Assembly (NCBI RefSeq): GCF_900142195.1
Contig: NZ_FRAB01000024.1
Span: forward strand, 33,825-97,824
Source: Paraburkholderia terricola
GTDB lineage: Bacteria; Pseudomonadota; Gammaproteobacteria; Burkholderiales; Burkholderiaceae
Direction: 5' to 3'
DNA: 64,000 nt
This document shows positions 1 through 7,698 of this stretch, piece by piece. How positions within the stretch are numbered: the stretch's first letter is position 1; every line of letters starts with the position of its first letter. Under the pieces are notes generated by a model. It did not search any database. It worked only from the letters and a program-made list of their open reading frames with translations, and was not told the origin of the DNA. The position numbers and the translations under genes are program-made.

Positions 1-706
1 CGGCCAGCGCGAGCGCCGCCATCAGCCGCTTCAGGTATTCCTGCTCGAGGCCCGGATCGTTCGGCTTGGGTTCCCACTTGCTCGAATCGTTATTCGTGCC
101 GGTAAGCGCCTCGCGCATGCCCTTCTGGCTGACGAACACATAGGTGCCGCCGTTCGGCGCGGCTTCGAGACGCGTGCGGTACTTGTTGCGCTCCGACGTG
201 ACGTAGCTGTTGCCCATTGCCTTGGACAGCGTGCTGCGGATCAGGCCGTCGTTGATCTGCGCGTGCGTTTCGTTCCAGTCGGTCTCCATCACGCCCTTGT
301 CGCGTTGGTCGACCACCAGCAGGAAGCCCTGTTCCTGCCAGAAGCGGCGGATCTGCGGCCACGCCTGTGCGGGCGCCTTGTTGTCGATCACGAGCCAGCT
401 TTCGGTGCCGTCGCGCTGGATATGCATGCCCTTGACCGGCGGCACGACAGCCACGGCATTGTCCGCCGGCGCTTGCGCCCGGACCTGCTTGAGCGTGGAC
501 AACGAGGTTTCGCCGCCTTGCGGGGGCAAGGAACGCTGATCGGGCGTCTCGTCGATCATGTTCGGCGGTACGGCAAGTGACACTTGCCTGGACTTCGAGT
601 CGCTCTTGTAGTCGATTTTGGTCGGCGACGAGGTGCCGCAGCCGGCGACCAGCCCGCCTGCCATCAGCATTACTGCAAACCGCTTGGTAAGACGAAGATC
701 AGTCAT
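1..706 (-). CDS. bamC: Outer membrane assembly lipoprotein BamC (3' end outside window)
   Basis: BamC (NlpB/DapX) is the lipoprotein subunit of the BAM complex, which folds beta-barrel proteins into the outer membrane. The reading frame enters at the window edge and starts at ATG 706-704. About 235 codons are visible, so the C-terminus is missing. The N-terminus is a lipoprotein signal: basic residues, a hydrophobic stretch, then GGLVAGC with the acylated Cys near residue 23. A BamC-like unstructured segment with SRQVSLAVPPNM follows, then the first helix-grip domain containing GTESWLVID and WNETHAQIND. In Burkholderiales bamC normally lies just downstream of dapA, which fits this orientation, but the neighbour lies outside the window. 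The BamC assignment is confident from the N-terminal segment alone. Confidence 0.88.
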   Translation of the reverse strand, partial: MTDLRLTKRFAVMLMAGGLVAGCGTSSPTKIDYKSDSKSRQVSLAVPPNMIDETPDQRSLPPQGGETSLSTLKQVRAQAPADNAVAVVPPVKGMHIQRDGTESWLVIDNKAPAQAWPQIRRFWQEQGFLLVVDQRDKGVMETDWNETHAQINDGLIRSTLSKAMGNSYVTSERNKYRTRLEAAPNGGTYVFVSQKGMREALTGTNNDSSKWEPKPNDPGLEQEYLKRLMAALALA

Positions 707-1163
707 GTTCGGGGAATCCTTCCGCTACGCCACGGCAAGTTTCCGTGGATCAACCCAACATTTTACCGATCCCGGCGAGCCGTGTGCAAAAACCGGGGTT
801 GGCGCGTGAATCGGGCGACCCGCGACGCGCGCCGAAGCCATCGCGGCAAGCCATTTGACGTGCGCGGGATTGCGCCTCGCCGAAATCCCGCCGCGCAAGA
901 AAAGCCGTCGCTCCACGGTCCCGGGAAGCGCTCGTGCACGCCGCGTTTAACAGTTGACAACATTTCCCAATCGCTTGTAGGACGCGCTCCTGCTGTCTGT
1001 CAGATCATTGTTTTAAAAGGCACTTCCCGCTCACATGGCTGACCATTTCGGGATTGCGTGAAGCGTGCAACGTCGCGCCAGATAACGATCAGGAAACCTG
1101 AGTGTTATCTTGAAATGGAGATCTCAATAAAACTCCAACGCACCCATCGCGAGACGGACAGCC
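707..1163. other. Intergenic region between bamC and the DUF2844 gene
   Basis: This 457-base stretch has no convincing gene. The open frames in it lack a ribosome binding site and look like GC-rich noise. Divergent promoters for bamC and the DUF2844 gene must lie here. The best sigma70-like match on the plus strand is TTGACA at 954-959, 18 bases, then TAGGAC at 978-983. It is a fair -35 with a weak -10. The last 150 bases are more AT-rich and contain no clear hairpin. Confidence 0.35.
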
Positions 1164-1628
1164 ATGCGAAATCCCCGTTTTTCCCCGACCTTCACCGCTT
1201 TGGCGATGGCGTTCATCGTGTTGTGCGCCAGTGCCGATGCGCAGGCCCAACTAGGCGGCGCGATGCCCCTCGCCGCGAATTCGACCGGAGCAGCGCCGAA
1301 AACATTGCTGAACGGCGCGCTGCGCCTTCGCACATCGACCGACGCCGGCAATACCACCATCAACGAATACGCGACGAACACCGGCCAGATCATCGCCTAC
1401 GCGTGGGAAGGTCCAACCATGCCGAATCTGCGCGCGCTGCTCGGCAAGTACGCCGACTCCTACCTGAACGGCGCCGCCGCGCTGCCGCCCGACGGCAATC
1501 TGCACGCCTCGCGGGTGGTGCGGGCGGACGTGATCGTCGAATCGGGCGGCCCGATGCGCGGCTACGTGGGACGCGCATGGCTGCCGGCGGCCTTGCCGCC
1601 CGGCGTCGTCGCCGACGACATCCGCTGA
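1164..1628 (+). CDS. DUF2844 family secreted protein
   Basis: A 154-residue protein I recognise as the DUF2844 family, which is common in Burkholderiales and has no established function. It has a typical Sec signal peptide (MRNPRF, then a hydrophobic run to ADAQAQ near residue 30), so a periplasmic or envelope location is likely. The remainder is small, without cysteines or obvious catalytic motifs. It contains the family-like segment NEYATNTGQIIAYAWEGP (residues about 68-85) and ends GVVADDIR. A DUF3443 lipoprotein begins 50 bases downstream on the same strand. The two families are often neighbours, so they probably form an operon and act together at the cell envelope. The start is the first ATG before the signal peptide. 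Longer in-frame extensions of the neighbouring frame are not needed. Confidence 0.8.
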   Translation: MRNPRFSPTFTALAMAFIVLCASADAQAQLGGAMPLAANSTGAAPKTLLNGALRLRTSTDAGNTTINEYATNTGQIIAYAWEGPTMPNLRALLGKYADSYLNGAAALPPDGNLHASRVVRADVIVESGGPMRGYVGRAWLPAALPPGVVADDIR

Positions 1629-1678
1629 AGCACACAAACCATCCGAAAACCGCCTCGACGATCGATCGCCACCACGCC

Positions 1679-2944
1679 ATGAAGACCTTCTCTCACGTCA
1701 GCGCCCTGCTCCTCGTCTGCATCGCACTCGCCGGTTGCGGCGGGGGCGGGGACGGCGGCAGTCCGTCAGCCTCCGCCGCCCCGGCCAGCAGCCCCGGCGC
1801 CGCCAGCGCGCCGGGCGGCGCGGCGCCGTCTCCGGCTTCCGATGCGGGCACGTCCGTGCCGCAGTCGAACGTGCCGAATGTCCACCCGATCATGGTCACC
1901 ACCGCGCCGCTTCTCACGCGCAACATGCTGACGACGAGCGTCACCGTCTGCCGGCCCGGCACCGGCAATTGCGCGATCATCGACAACATTCAGGTCGACA
2001 CCGGCTCGCATGGCCTGCGGATTCTCGCCTCGGCGTTGCCGGCGACACTGTCGCTCCCGGTGGTGCCTTCGGGCAACGGGATCGCGGGCGAGTGCGCGGT
2101 GTTCGGCGGCGGGTACACGTGGGGTGCGGTGCGCAGCGCGGACGTGCGCATGGCCGGCCAACTGGCGGAGTCGATTCCGCTTCAGTTGATCGCCGATCCG
2201 GCGCTGCCCACCGTGCCGACCGACTGCACGGGCTCGGGCCGGGCGATGATGACCGTCGACGGCCTGCGCTCCAACGGCATTCTCGGCGTAGGCCTGTTCG
2301 CCACCGACTGCGGCGGCGGCTGCGTCAGTAGCGCGTTGCCCCGCTGGTATTACAGTTGCGACGCGAGCGGCGCGTGCCTCGCGAGCGCCCAGGCCCTCGT
2401 GCGGCAAGTGACCAATCCGGTCAGCCGCTTCGCGCTCGACAACAACGGCGTGGTGATCGATCTGCCGGCGATACCCGACGCAGGCGCGCCCACCGTGTCC
2501 GGCTCGATGATCTTCGGCATCGGCACCCAGGCGAACAACACGCTCGGCAGCGCGAGCGTCGTCAAGGCGAATTCGCAGACGGGCTACGTGGTCACCACGA
2601 GCGGCGGCCAGAGTTACTCGCAAAGCTATATCGACAGCGGCTCCAACGGTCTCTTTTTTCGCAATACGCAGTTGCCGCAGTGCGGCTACTGGTACTGCCC
2701 AAGCTCGACGCAAACCGCGAGCGCCTCGATTATCGGCACGAATGGCGCCGCGACTCCCACGTCGTTCTCAATCGGCAACTCGAGCGCATTGTTCGCGTCG
2801 TCGAACAACGCCTTCAACAATCTCGCGGGCATCGCCAGCAGCGGCTTCGGCTGGGGCCTGCCGTTCTTTTTCGGACGGCGCGTCTACACCGCGATCGCAT
2901 CGCGTGCGACATCGGCCGGGCCGGGTCCGTACTACGCCTTCTAA
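1679..2944 (+). CDS. DUF3443 family lipoprotein
   Basis: A 421-residue lipoprotein of the DUF3443 family. The ATG at 1679 precedes a lipoprotein signal ending in the lipobox LAGC (Cys about residue 20). A Gly/Ser/Ala/Pro-rich linker of about 40 residues follows, then a globular domain beginning VPNVHPIMV. The domain contains paired cysteines (VCRPGTGNC, ECAVFGGG, DCGGGC, CGYWYCP), which suggests disulphide bonds outside the cytoplasm. It also has two Asp-Ser/Thr-Gly motifs, VDTGSHGLR near residue 103 and IDSGSNGLFF near residue 318. Their spacing recalls bilobal aspartic-protease folds, but this is only a resemblance. It follows the DUF2844 gene by 50 bases. The open frame extends upstream to 1058, but that part overlaps DUF2844 and lacks a signal peptide. 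Function is unknown. Confidence 0.82.
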   Translation: MKTFSHVSALLLVCIALAGCGGGGDGGSPSASAAPASSPGAASAPGGAAPSPASDAGTSVPQSNVPNVHPIMVTTAPLLTRNMLTTSVTVCRPGTGNCAIIDNIQVDTGSHGLRILASALPATLSLPVVPSGNGIAGECAVFGGGYTWGAVRSADVRMAGQLAESIPLQLIADPALPTVPTDCTGSGRAMMTVDGLRSNGILGVGLFATDCGGGCVSSALPRWYYSCDASGACLASAQALVRQVTNPVSRFALDNNGVVIDLPAIPDAGAPTVSGSMIFGIGTQANNTLGSASVVKANSQTGYVVTTSGGQSYSQSYIDSGSNGLFFRNTQLPQCGYWYCPSSTQTASASIIGTNGAATPTSFSIGNSSALFASSNNAFNNLAGIASSGFGWGLPFFFGRRVYTAIASRATSAGPGPYYAF

Positions 2945-3083
2945 AGCGGGCTTCTTTTTACGCGGAAAATTCCCTAATTCGGACATCGATCAAATGTGGC
3001 AATTATCGGCCGGCATAATCCAAACCCGCGACCCGCCATCTTTCCAAGATGATTAGTCATACATATCCTAGAATAGTTAAACG

Positions 3084-4964
3084 ATGGAAGAAGCCACTTT
3101 TTCGCTCGATCATTTCGAGCAGCTCGTCTACACACGGCAGCATGTGAAAGCCTCGCTGCAGCTACTTTCCGCGCTCGCGCTCCTTCAGCACAAGCGCGGC
3201 AAGCTGGACGAAAGTTTTCTCGCCTCGGGCATCGCCGACCTCTCTCCCGCCGAGCAGCGCGTGCGCTTCTGCACCCGCCTGGCGAGCGCGACGTCGACGT
3301 TGTTCGCGGACCCCGGCTTCAAACTGCCGAACGACTGCTTCAGATTGTTTCTCACGCTTCATGAATGGGTCGGCGTCGTGTTCTCGGCCACGGCGTTCGG
3401 CACCGCCGACCACGTGACCTGTCACCTGAATCCGCGCGGCCCGGACAACCCGGAATTTTTCGCCGGCGACACGTTCATCGAAAAGCTATGCGTGCTTTAT
3501 TCGGCCGACTCCGAACTGGAACTGAACTTCGGCGCGCTGTGGGCGTACGACAAAAAGCTCGCCGCGAGTCTCGCCCTTGTCCTGCTGGCGCCAAACTTCA
3601 AGGGCTCATCGAGCGCGCACATCAAGCGTGAAGCATTGATCGAATGGCTGCCCGGCAAGCTGCGGCAGATCGACGACCTCGACGACCTGCCCACGGCCTT
3701 GCTGCACAACGCATACATGTTCTGCAGCTACGCGAATACGCCGCGTCGTCATGAGCTCAAGCGCGACATCAACGTGCTGGTGCGCCGCAAGCTCGACCAG
3801 TTGGGTCTCACCGATCTTCAGGCGCCGAAGCCGTGGCCCGCGAAGAGCGGCGCGCGGCGCGGCAAGAAACCGCTGATGATCGTCGTGCTGGAATGGTTCG
3901 GCGGCGCTCATTCGATCTACCGCACACACTCGCGCACGATCGAGGCCGCGCGCGAGCATTTCGAGGTGGTGGGCTTCGGCTTGGGCTACGCTGTCGACGA
4001 CATCGGGCGGGCCGTTTTCGACCGCTTCATCGAACTCGAGGACCCGGACTACATCGGCGAATGCCTGCGCACGATCCGCGACTTCGCCGAGGCCGAGAAG
4101 CCGGACGTGCTGTACATGCCGAGCGTGGGCATGTTCGTGCTGACCGTGTTCATGTCGAACCTGAGGGTTGCGCCGTTGCAGATCGCCGGACTCGGCCACC
4201 CGGCCACCACGCATTCCGACAAGATCGACTACGTCAGCGTCGAGGAAGACTACGTGGGCGACCCGGCCTGCTTCAGCGAACGCCTGATGATGCTGCCGAA
4301 AGACGGCCAGCCGTACCGTCCGTCGGTGTCGCTGCCGGACATCGTCGCGCAAATTCCGCCGCGCCGCGAGACGGTCGAGGTGATCGTCACGGCAAGCGCG
4401 ATGAAGCTCAACCCCGTCTTTCTCGATACATGCCGTGAGATCGGCGAACGCGCCGCCACGCCGGTCGAGTTTCATTTCATGAGCGGCGTGCCGTCCGGCC
4501 TGCAGCTCGACCGGATGCGCGACGTGATCGGCCGCGTGCTGCCGCGCGCCGTCGTGCACGGCTTTCATGATTACGCGGACTATCTGACACGCGTCAACCA
4601 ATCCGATCTGTTTCTCAGCCCCTTTCCGTTCGGCAATACCAACGGCATTGTCGACGCGCTCACGCTCGGTTTGCCCGGCGTGTGCAAACGTGGTCCGGAA
4701 GTGTTCGAACGAATCGACGGCGCGCTCTTCGAGCGCACCGGCATGCCCTCGTGGGCCACGACCGACAGCGTCGAGGATTACATCACCGCGGCGCTGCGGA
4801 TGATCGACCGGCATGATGAACGCATCGCACTGCGCCAGCGGCTGCTCGACACGCGCGCCGTGCAGCGTTGCTTCGAAGGACGGCCGCAGGCATTCGGCGA
4901 AAGCGTGCTGAAGCTGATGCGCGAAACCAAAAGCAAAAGCCACCGCGCCGAGGCGATGGCTTGA
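3084..4964 (+). CDS. HMW1C-like cytoplasmic protein N-glycosyltransferase (GT41)
   Basis: A 626-residue protein without signal peptide that matches the HMW1C family. In the characterised members the enzyme transfers glucose or galactose from UDP-sugars to Asn in NX(S/T) sequons of adhesins in the cytoplasm. The N-terminal half is the all-alpha HMW1C domain (start MEEATFSLDHF). The C-terminal half is a GT-B domain, with SAMKLNP near residue 438 carrying the lysine position that binds UDP-sugar in the family. FPFGNTNGIVDALTLGLPGV near residue 515 is the signature donor-site loop. Length is normal for the family. Unlike the Haemophilus locus, there is no two-partner-secretion adhesin or HMW1B-type transporter next to it. 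The neighbours are DUF3443 and a small lipoprotein, so the substrate is unknown. No strong Shine-Dalgarno is visible before the ATG. Confidence 0.85.
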   Translation: MEEATFSLDHFEQLVYTRQHVKASLQLLSALALLQHKRGKLDESFLASGIADLSPAEQRVRFCTRLASATSTLFADPGFKLPNDCFRLFLTLHEWVGVVFSATAFGTADHVTCHLNPRGPDNPEFFAGDTFIEKLCVLYSADSELELNFGALWAYDKKLAASLALVLLAPNFKGSSSAHIKREALIEWLPGKLRQIDDLDDLPTALLHNAYMFCSYANTPRRHELKRDINVLVRRKLDQLGLTDLQAPKPWPAKSGARRGKKPLMIVVLEWFGGAHSIYRTHSRTIEAAREHFEVVGFGLGYAVDDIGRAVFDRFIELEDPDYIGECLRTIRDFAEAEKPDVLYMPSVGMFVLTVFMSNLRVAPLQIAGLGHPATTHSDKIDYVSVEEDYVGDPACFSERLMMLPKDGQPYRPSVSLPDIVAQIPPRRETVEVIVTASAMKLNPVFLDTCREIGERAATPVEFHFMSGVPSGLQLDRMRDVIGRVLPRAVVHGFHDYADYLTRVNQSDLFLSPFPFGNTNGIVDALTLGLPGVCKRGPEVFERIDGALFERTGMPSWATTDSVEDYITAALRMIDRHDERIALRQRLLDTRAVQRCFEGRPQAFGESVLKLMRETKSKSHRAEAMA

Positions 4965-5040
4965 GGTTCGGCTCGCGCTAGTCGAGATCATGCCGTGCAA
5001 GGGGGCGCGGCACGATGTGCTCGATGCACTTCCTGGCTGA

Positions 5041-5063
5041 GCGCTCGCTTGCGCGGCGAGCGC
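5041..5063. terminator. Hairpin between converging genes
   Basis: GCGCTCGC at 5041-5048 pairs with GCGAGCGC at 5056-5063 (8 bp, 7-base loop). It lies between the converging glycosyltransferase and small lipoprotein genes, 12 bases beyond the lipoprotein stop. There is no T-run on either strand, so it may only be a transcript-end stabiliser. Confidence 0.3.
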
Positions 5064-5074
5064 GGCGAAAAACG

Positions 5075-5545
5075 TTACTGCGCGGCTTCGCCGTGGTTTT
5101 CATCGGCCGGCGCGGCCAGCCTGGCCGGCGCGAGCCAGTTGAACGCATTCAACGTCGAACCGTGGAACGTGCATTCCGCAGCCGCCGGCTGCACGACCTT
5201 TTTCGGCTTGGCGGGTTTGAGCGGCAACGCGTCAGCACCTGATACGCCGGATGCGCCGCCAGCGTGCACCGCCGATGCCGCGGAAACCGCACCCACGGAT
5301 GAAGCAGCCACGGCGGCCACTTCCGAAGCCGTCGGAACGTGCTCGATCGAGCCTTCCACCACCACCCGCGAGCCGTCGATGCCAACGCCCCGATTGGCGA
5401 TTTTCAGCGTATCCGGCGACTTCTCGGCCAGCTTGCTTCGCATCAACTGCTCGCATGCGTCCGAGTTCTTGTAGACGGCAGTGCAGGCCGCCAGCAGCGC
5501 GGCAGCGGTCATGACGCAAGCGAGGGAGAGAATCCGAATCTTCAT
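5075..5545 (-). CDS. Small lipoprotein of unknown function
   Basis: A 156-residue predicted lipoprotein. The chosen start gives MKIRILSL followed by a hydrophobic stretch and the lipobox LLAAC (Cys about residue 21). An in-frame start six codons earlier would only lengthen the n-region. After the Cys, the segment to about residue 75 (TAVYKNSDACEQLMRSKL, then DTLKIANRGVGIDGSRVVVEGSIEH) looks like a small folded domain. The rest is Ala/Ser/Val-rich and probably disordered, ending with CTFHGSTLNAFNWLAP. I do not recognise a named family. It stands alone between the converging glycosyltransferase gene and the leuA leader, and its own promoter would lie in the 5546-5656 gap. Confidence 0.7.
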   Translation of the reverse strand: MKIRILSLACVMTAAALLAACTAVYKNSDACEQLMRSKLAEKSPDTLKIANRGVGIDGSRVVVEGSIEHVPTASEVAAVAASSVGAVSAASAVHAGGASGVSGADALPLKPAKPKKVVQPAAAECTFHGSTLNAFNWLAPARLAAPADENHGEAAQ

Positions 5546-5656
5546 TGATGTTCCGTTTTTCAAACCGTCGGCAATTGTAGCTTACAGATCGACTGCAAAC
5601 CGGCGCGTTGATCGAGCAGACGGCGAGCACACGGCGCTTGACGTCGTCCCAATAAT

Positions 5657-5755
5657 ATGTTCCCATTGCGCCCTATGTACCGCGCCCAGACCACCTCCTC
5701 GCTACTACTAGCCCGCTCTACCGGGCTAGGTCTGCTGCTGCGCGCTTCCATCTGA
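5657..5755 (+). CDS. leuL: Putative leucine-rich leader peptide of leuA
   Basis: A short ORF upstream of leuA with ATGs in the same frame at 5657 and 5675, ending at TGA 5753-5755 (32 or 26 residues). It contains SSLLLARSTGLGLLLRASI. Seven of the last 17 residues are Leu, including three consecutive CTA codons at 5702-5710, another CTA at 5726 and three CTG codons at 5732-5740. CTA is a rare leucine codon in GC-rich Burkholderia-type genomes, so this run is a plausible sensor of charged tRNA-Leu. No strong Shine-Dalgarno precedes either ATG, which is the main weakness. It ends 112 bases before leuA. Confidence 0.68.
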   Translation: MFPLRPMYRAQTTSSLLLARSTGLGLLLRASI

Positions 5756-5842
5756 TACACCGAAGCACCGCTTGATTCCCCAGTAACTGACCCAGCCCCG
5801 GTTTCCGACCGGCGGCATGCTTTGTCTTTTCGTCGTCCGGTC
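5708..5842 (+). promoter_or_regulatory. Putative leuA attenuator with alternative hairpins
   Basis: Three competing pairings can be read here. CTAGCCCG (5708-5715) pairs with CGGGCTAG (5722-5729). ACCGGG (5720-5725) can instead pair with CCCGGT (5797-5802). CCGGT (5798-5802) can pair with ACCGG (5808-5812), followed after seven bases by the T-rich CTTTGTCTTTT (5820-5830). The first arm overlaps the CTA run of the leader ORF, as in classical 1:2, 2:3, 3:4 attenuators. GACCGG (5807-5812) can also pair with CCGGTC (5837-5842). The terminator is imperfect because the T-run is not directly adjacent to the stem. Confidence 0.55.
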
Positions 5843-5867
5843 GACCACCCGCTTGTCGAACCCACGG

Positions 5868-7592
5868 ATGATGAAAATGTTGAAAACCCCCGCTAGCAAA
5901 TACCACGCGTTCAAGCCGATCGATTTGACGGACCGTCAGTGGCCGTCGCGCAGCATCACGCGTGCGCCGATCTGGATGAGCACCGATCTGCGCGACGGCA
6001 ATCAGGCCTTGTTCGAGCCGATGAACGCCGAGCGCAAGATGCGCATGTTCAAGACGTTGGTACAGATCGGCTTCAAGGAAATCGAAGTCGCGTTTCCATC
6101 CGCTTCGCAAACCGATTTCAATTTCGTGCGCGAGCTGATCGAAGGCGGCCACATTCCCGACGACGTCACCATTGAAGTGTTGACGCAAGCCCGCGACGAC
6201 CTCATCGAGCGCACCTTCGAATCCTTGCGCGGCGCGCCGCGCGCGATCGTCCATCTGTACAACGCCACGGCGCCGGAATTCCGCCGGATCGTATTCGGCC
6301 TCGACCAGAGCGGCGTGAAGGAACTCGCGCAAAACGCCGCGCGCACCATGAAGCGTCTCGCCGACGCCGCTCCGGAAACGCACTTCACGCTGCAATACAG
6401 CCCGGAAGTGTTCAGCGGCACCGAACTCGAATTCGCGAAGGAAGTATGCGACGCCGTGTTCGACATCTGGCAACCGACGCCGGAACACAAGGCGATCGTC
6501 AATCTCCCCGCCACCGTCGAAATGTCGACGCCGAACGTCTACGCCGATCAGATCGAGTGGATGCATCGCAATCTCGCGCGCCGCGATGCGTTGATCGTAT
6601 CGGTGCATCCGCACAACGACCGCGGCACCGCGGTGGCGGCCGCCGAACTCGCCGTCATGGCGGGCGCGGATCGAATCGAAGGCTGCTTGTTCGGCAACGG
6701 CGAACGCACCGGCAACGTCGACCTCGTCACGCTCGCGTTGAATCTGTACACGCAAGGCGTCGATCCGGGACTCGACTTCTCGAACATCAACGAAGTCGCG
6801 CGCACGGCCGAGGAATGCACGCAGTTGCCGGTGCATCCGCGGCATCCGTATGTCGGCGATCTGGTGTTCACCGCTTTCTCGGGCTCGCATCAGGACGCGA
6901 TCAAGAAGGGCCTTGCCGTGCAGAAACCGGACGCGGTCTGGGAAGTGCCCTATATGCCGATCGATCCGAGCGATCTCGGCCGCACTTACGATTCGGTGAT
7001 TCGAGTCAATAGCCAGTCGGGCAAGGGCGGCATTGCGTACCTGCTCGAACAGGGTTACGGCGTGGTGTTGCCGCGCCGCTTGCAGGTGGATTTCAGCTCG
7101 GCGGTGCAGCGGTTTTCCGACGACAGCGGGCAAGAAGTCACGCCTTCGCAAATCTGGGCCTTGTTCCAGCAGGAGTACGTCGAGAGCCATGCGCCCGTGC
7201 GCTATGTCGGACATAGCCTGTCCGAACAGGGCAATGGCGCGCGAATCACGCTGACCGTCGACGTGAACGGCCAGCGGCGCGTACTGAACGGCGCGGGCAA
7301 CGGTCCGCTCGACGCATTGATGCACGCGATGGGCGTGCCGGTGCGAATCCAGCATTACGAAGAGCGCGCGCTGACTCAAGGCGCCGACGCCAGGGCGATT
7401 GCGATTGCCGAAATGGCCGGCAACGACATTGCGGGCAGCGCGTTCGGCGTCGGCATCGACGCGAATCTGGTGACCGCGTCCATTCGAGCCGTGATCAGCG
7501 GTGTGAATCGTGCCTACGCGCGAGCGAACGGCGCCGCGCAAGCGCAGTTCTTTGAAGCCGCGATGAACGACGAAACCGTAACGGCTGATTGA
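5868..7592 (+). CDS. leuA: 2-isopropylmalate synthase
   Basis: LeuA condenses acetyl-CoA with 2-oxoisovalerate to give 2-isopropylmalate, the first committed step of leucine synthesis. The 574-residue product is the long form of the enzyme. The HMGL-like TIM barrel includes DLRDGNQALFEPM near residue 43 and the metal-binding VHPHNDRGTA near residue 245. A C-terminal LeuA allosteric domain follows, with NGAGNGPLDALMHAMG near residue 480, where leucine feedback normally acts. I took the ATG at 5868, shortly before PASKYHAFKPIDL. ATGs at 5871 and 5877 are also possible, and the frame stays open upstream without a better start. leuA stands alone here, without leuB/C/D, behind a leucine-rich leader ORF. 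It ends in a strong bidirectional terminator. Confidence 0.95.
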   Translation: MMKMLKTPASKYHAFKPIDLTDRQWPSRSITRAPIWMSTDLRDGNQALFEPMNAERKMRMFKTLVQIGFKEIEVAFPSASQTDFNFVRELIEGGHIPDDVTIEVLTQARDDLIERTFESLRGAPRAIVHLYNATAPEFRRIVFGLDQSGVKELAQNAARTMKRLADAAPETHFTLQYSPEVFSGTELEFAKEVCDAVFDIWQPTPEHKAIVNLPATVEMSTPNVYADQIEWMHRNLARRDALIVSVHPHNDRGTAVAAAELAVMAGADRIEGCLFGNGERTGNVDLVTLALNLYTQGVDPGLDFSNINEVARTAEECTQLPVHPRHPYVGDLVFTAFSGSHQDAIKKGLAVQKPDAVWEVPYMPIDPSDLGRTYDSVIRVNSQSGKGGIAYLLEQGYGVVLPRRLQVDFSSAVQRFSDDSGQEVTPSQIWALFQQEYVESHAPVRYVGHSLSEQGNGARITLTVDVNGQRRVLNGAGNGPLDALMHAMGVPVRIQHYEERALTQGADARAIAIAEMAGNDIAGSAFGVGIDANLVTASIRAVISGVNRAYARANGAAQAQFFEAAMNDETVTAD

Positions 7593-7614
7593 CGCCCTTT
7601 CCTCGACGTTAAAA

Positions 7615-7652
7615 AATTCGCCCGGCAAGCTTCACGGCTTGCCGGGCGAATT
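7615..7652. terminator. Bidirectional rho-independent terminator
   Basis: A perfect 16-bp stem, 7615-7630 with 7637-7652, and a 6-base loop. An A-run precedes it (7611-7616) and GTTTTTCT follows, so it can stop transcription from leuA on the plus strand and from the ABC transporter operon on the minus strand. Confidence 0.92.
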
Positions 7653-7698
7653 GTTTTTCTCACAGTTTTCTCTCAGGTCTATCGCTTCACGTCCACTC

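Noticed and set aside
1058..1678. Upstream in-frame extension of the DUF3443 gene
   Set aside because: It would overlap the DUF2844 gene and place the lipoprotein signal in the middle of the protein.
3606..5000. 464-codon open frame antisense to the glycosyltransferase
   Set aside because: Same pattern of low-complexity Arg/His-rich translation, while the plus-strand protein has clear HMW1C signatures.
5718..7628. 636-codon open frame antisense to leuA
   Set aside because: It is the shadow of leuA in a GC-rich genome: no ribosome binding site, Arg/His/Ala-rich composition, no family resemblance, and the sense strand is an undisputed LeuA.
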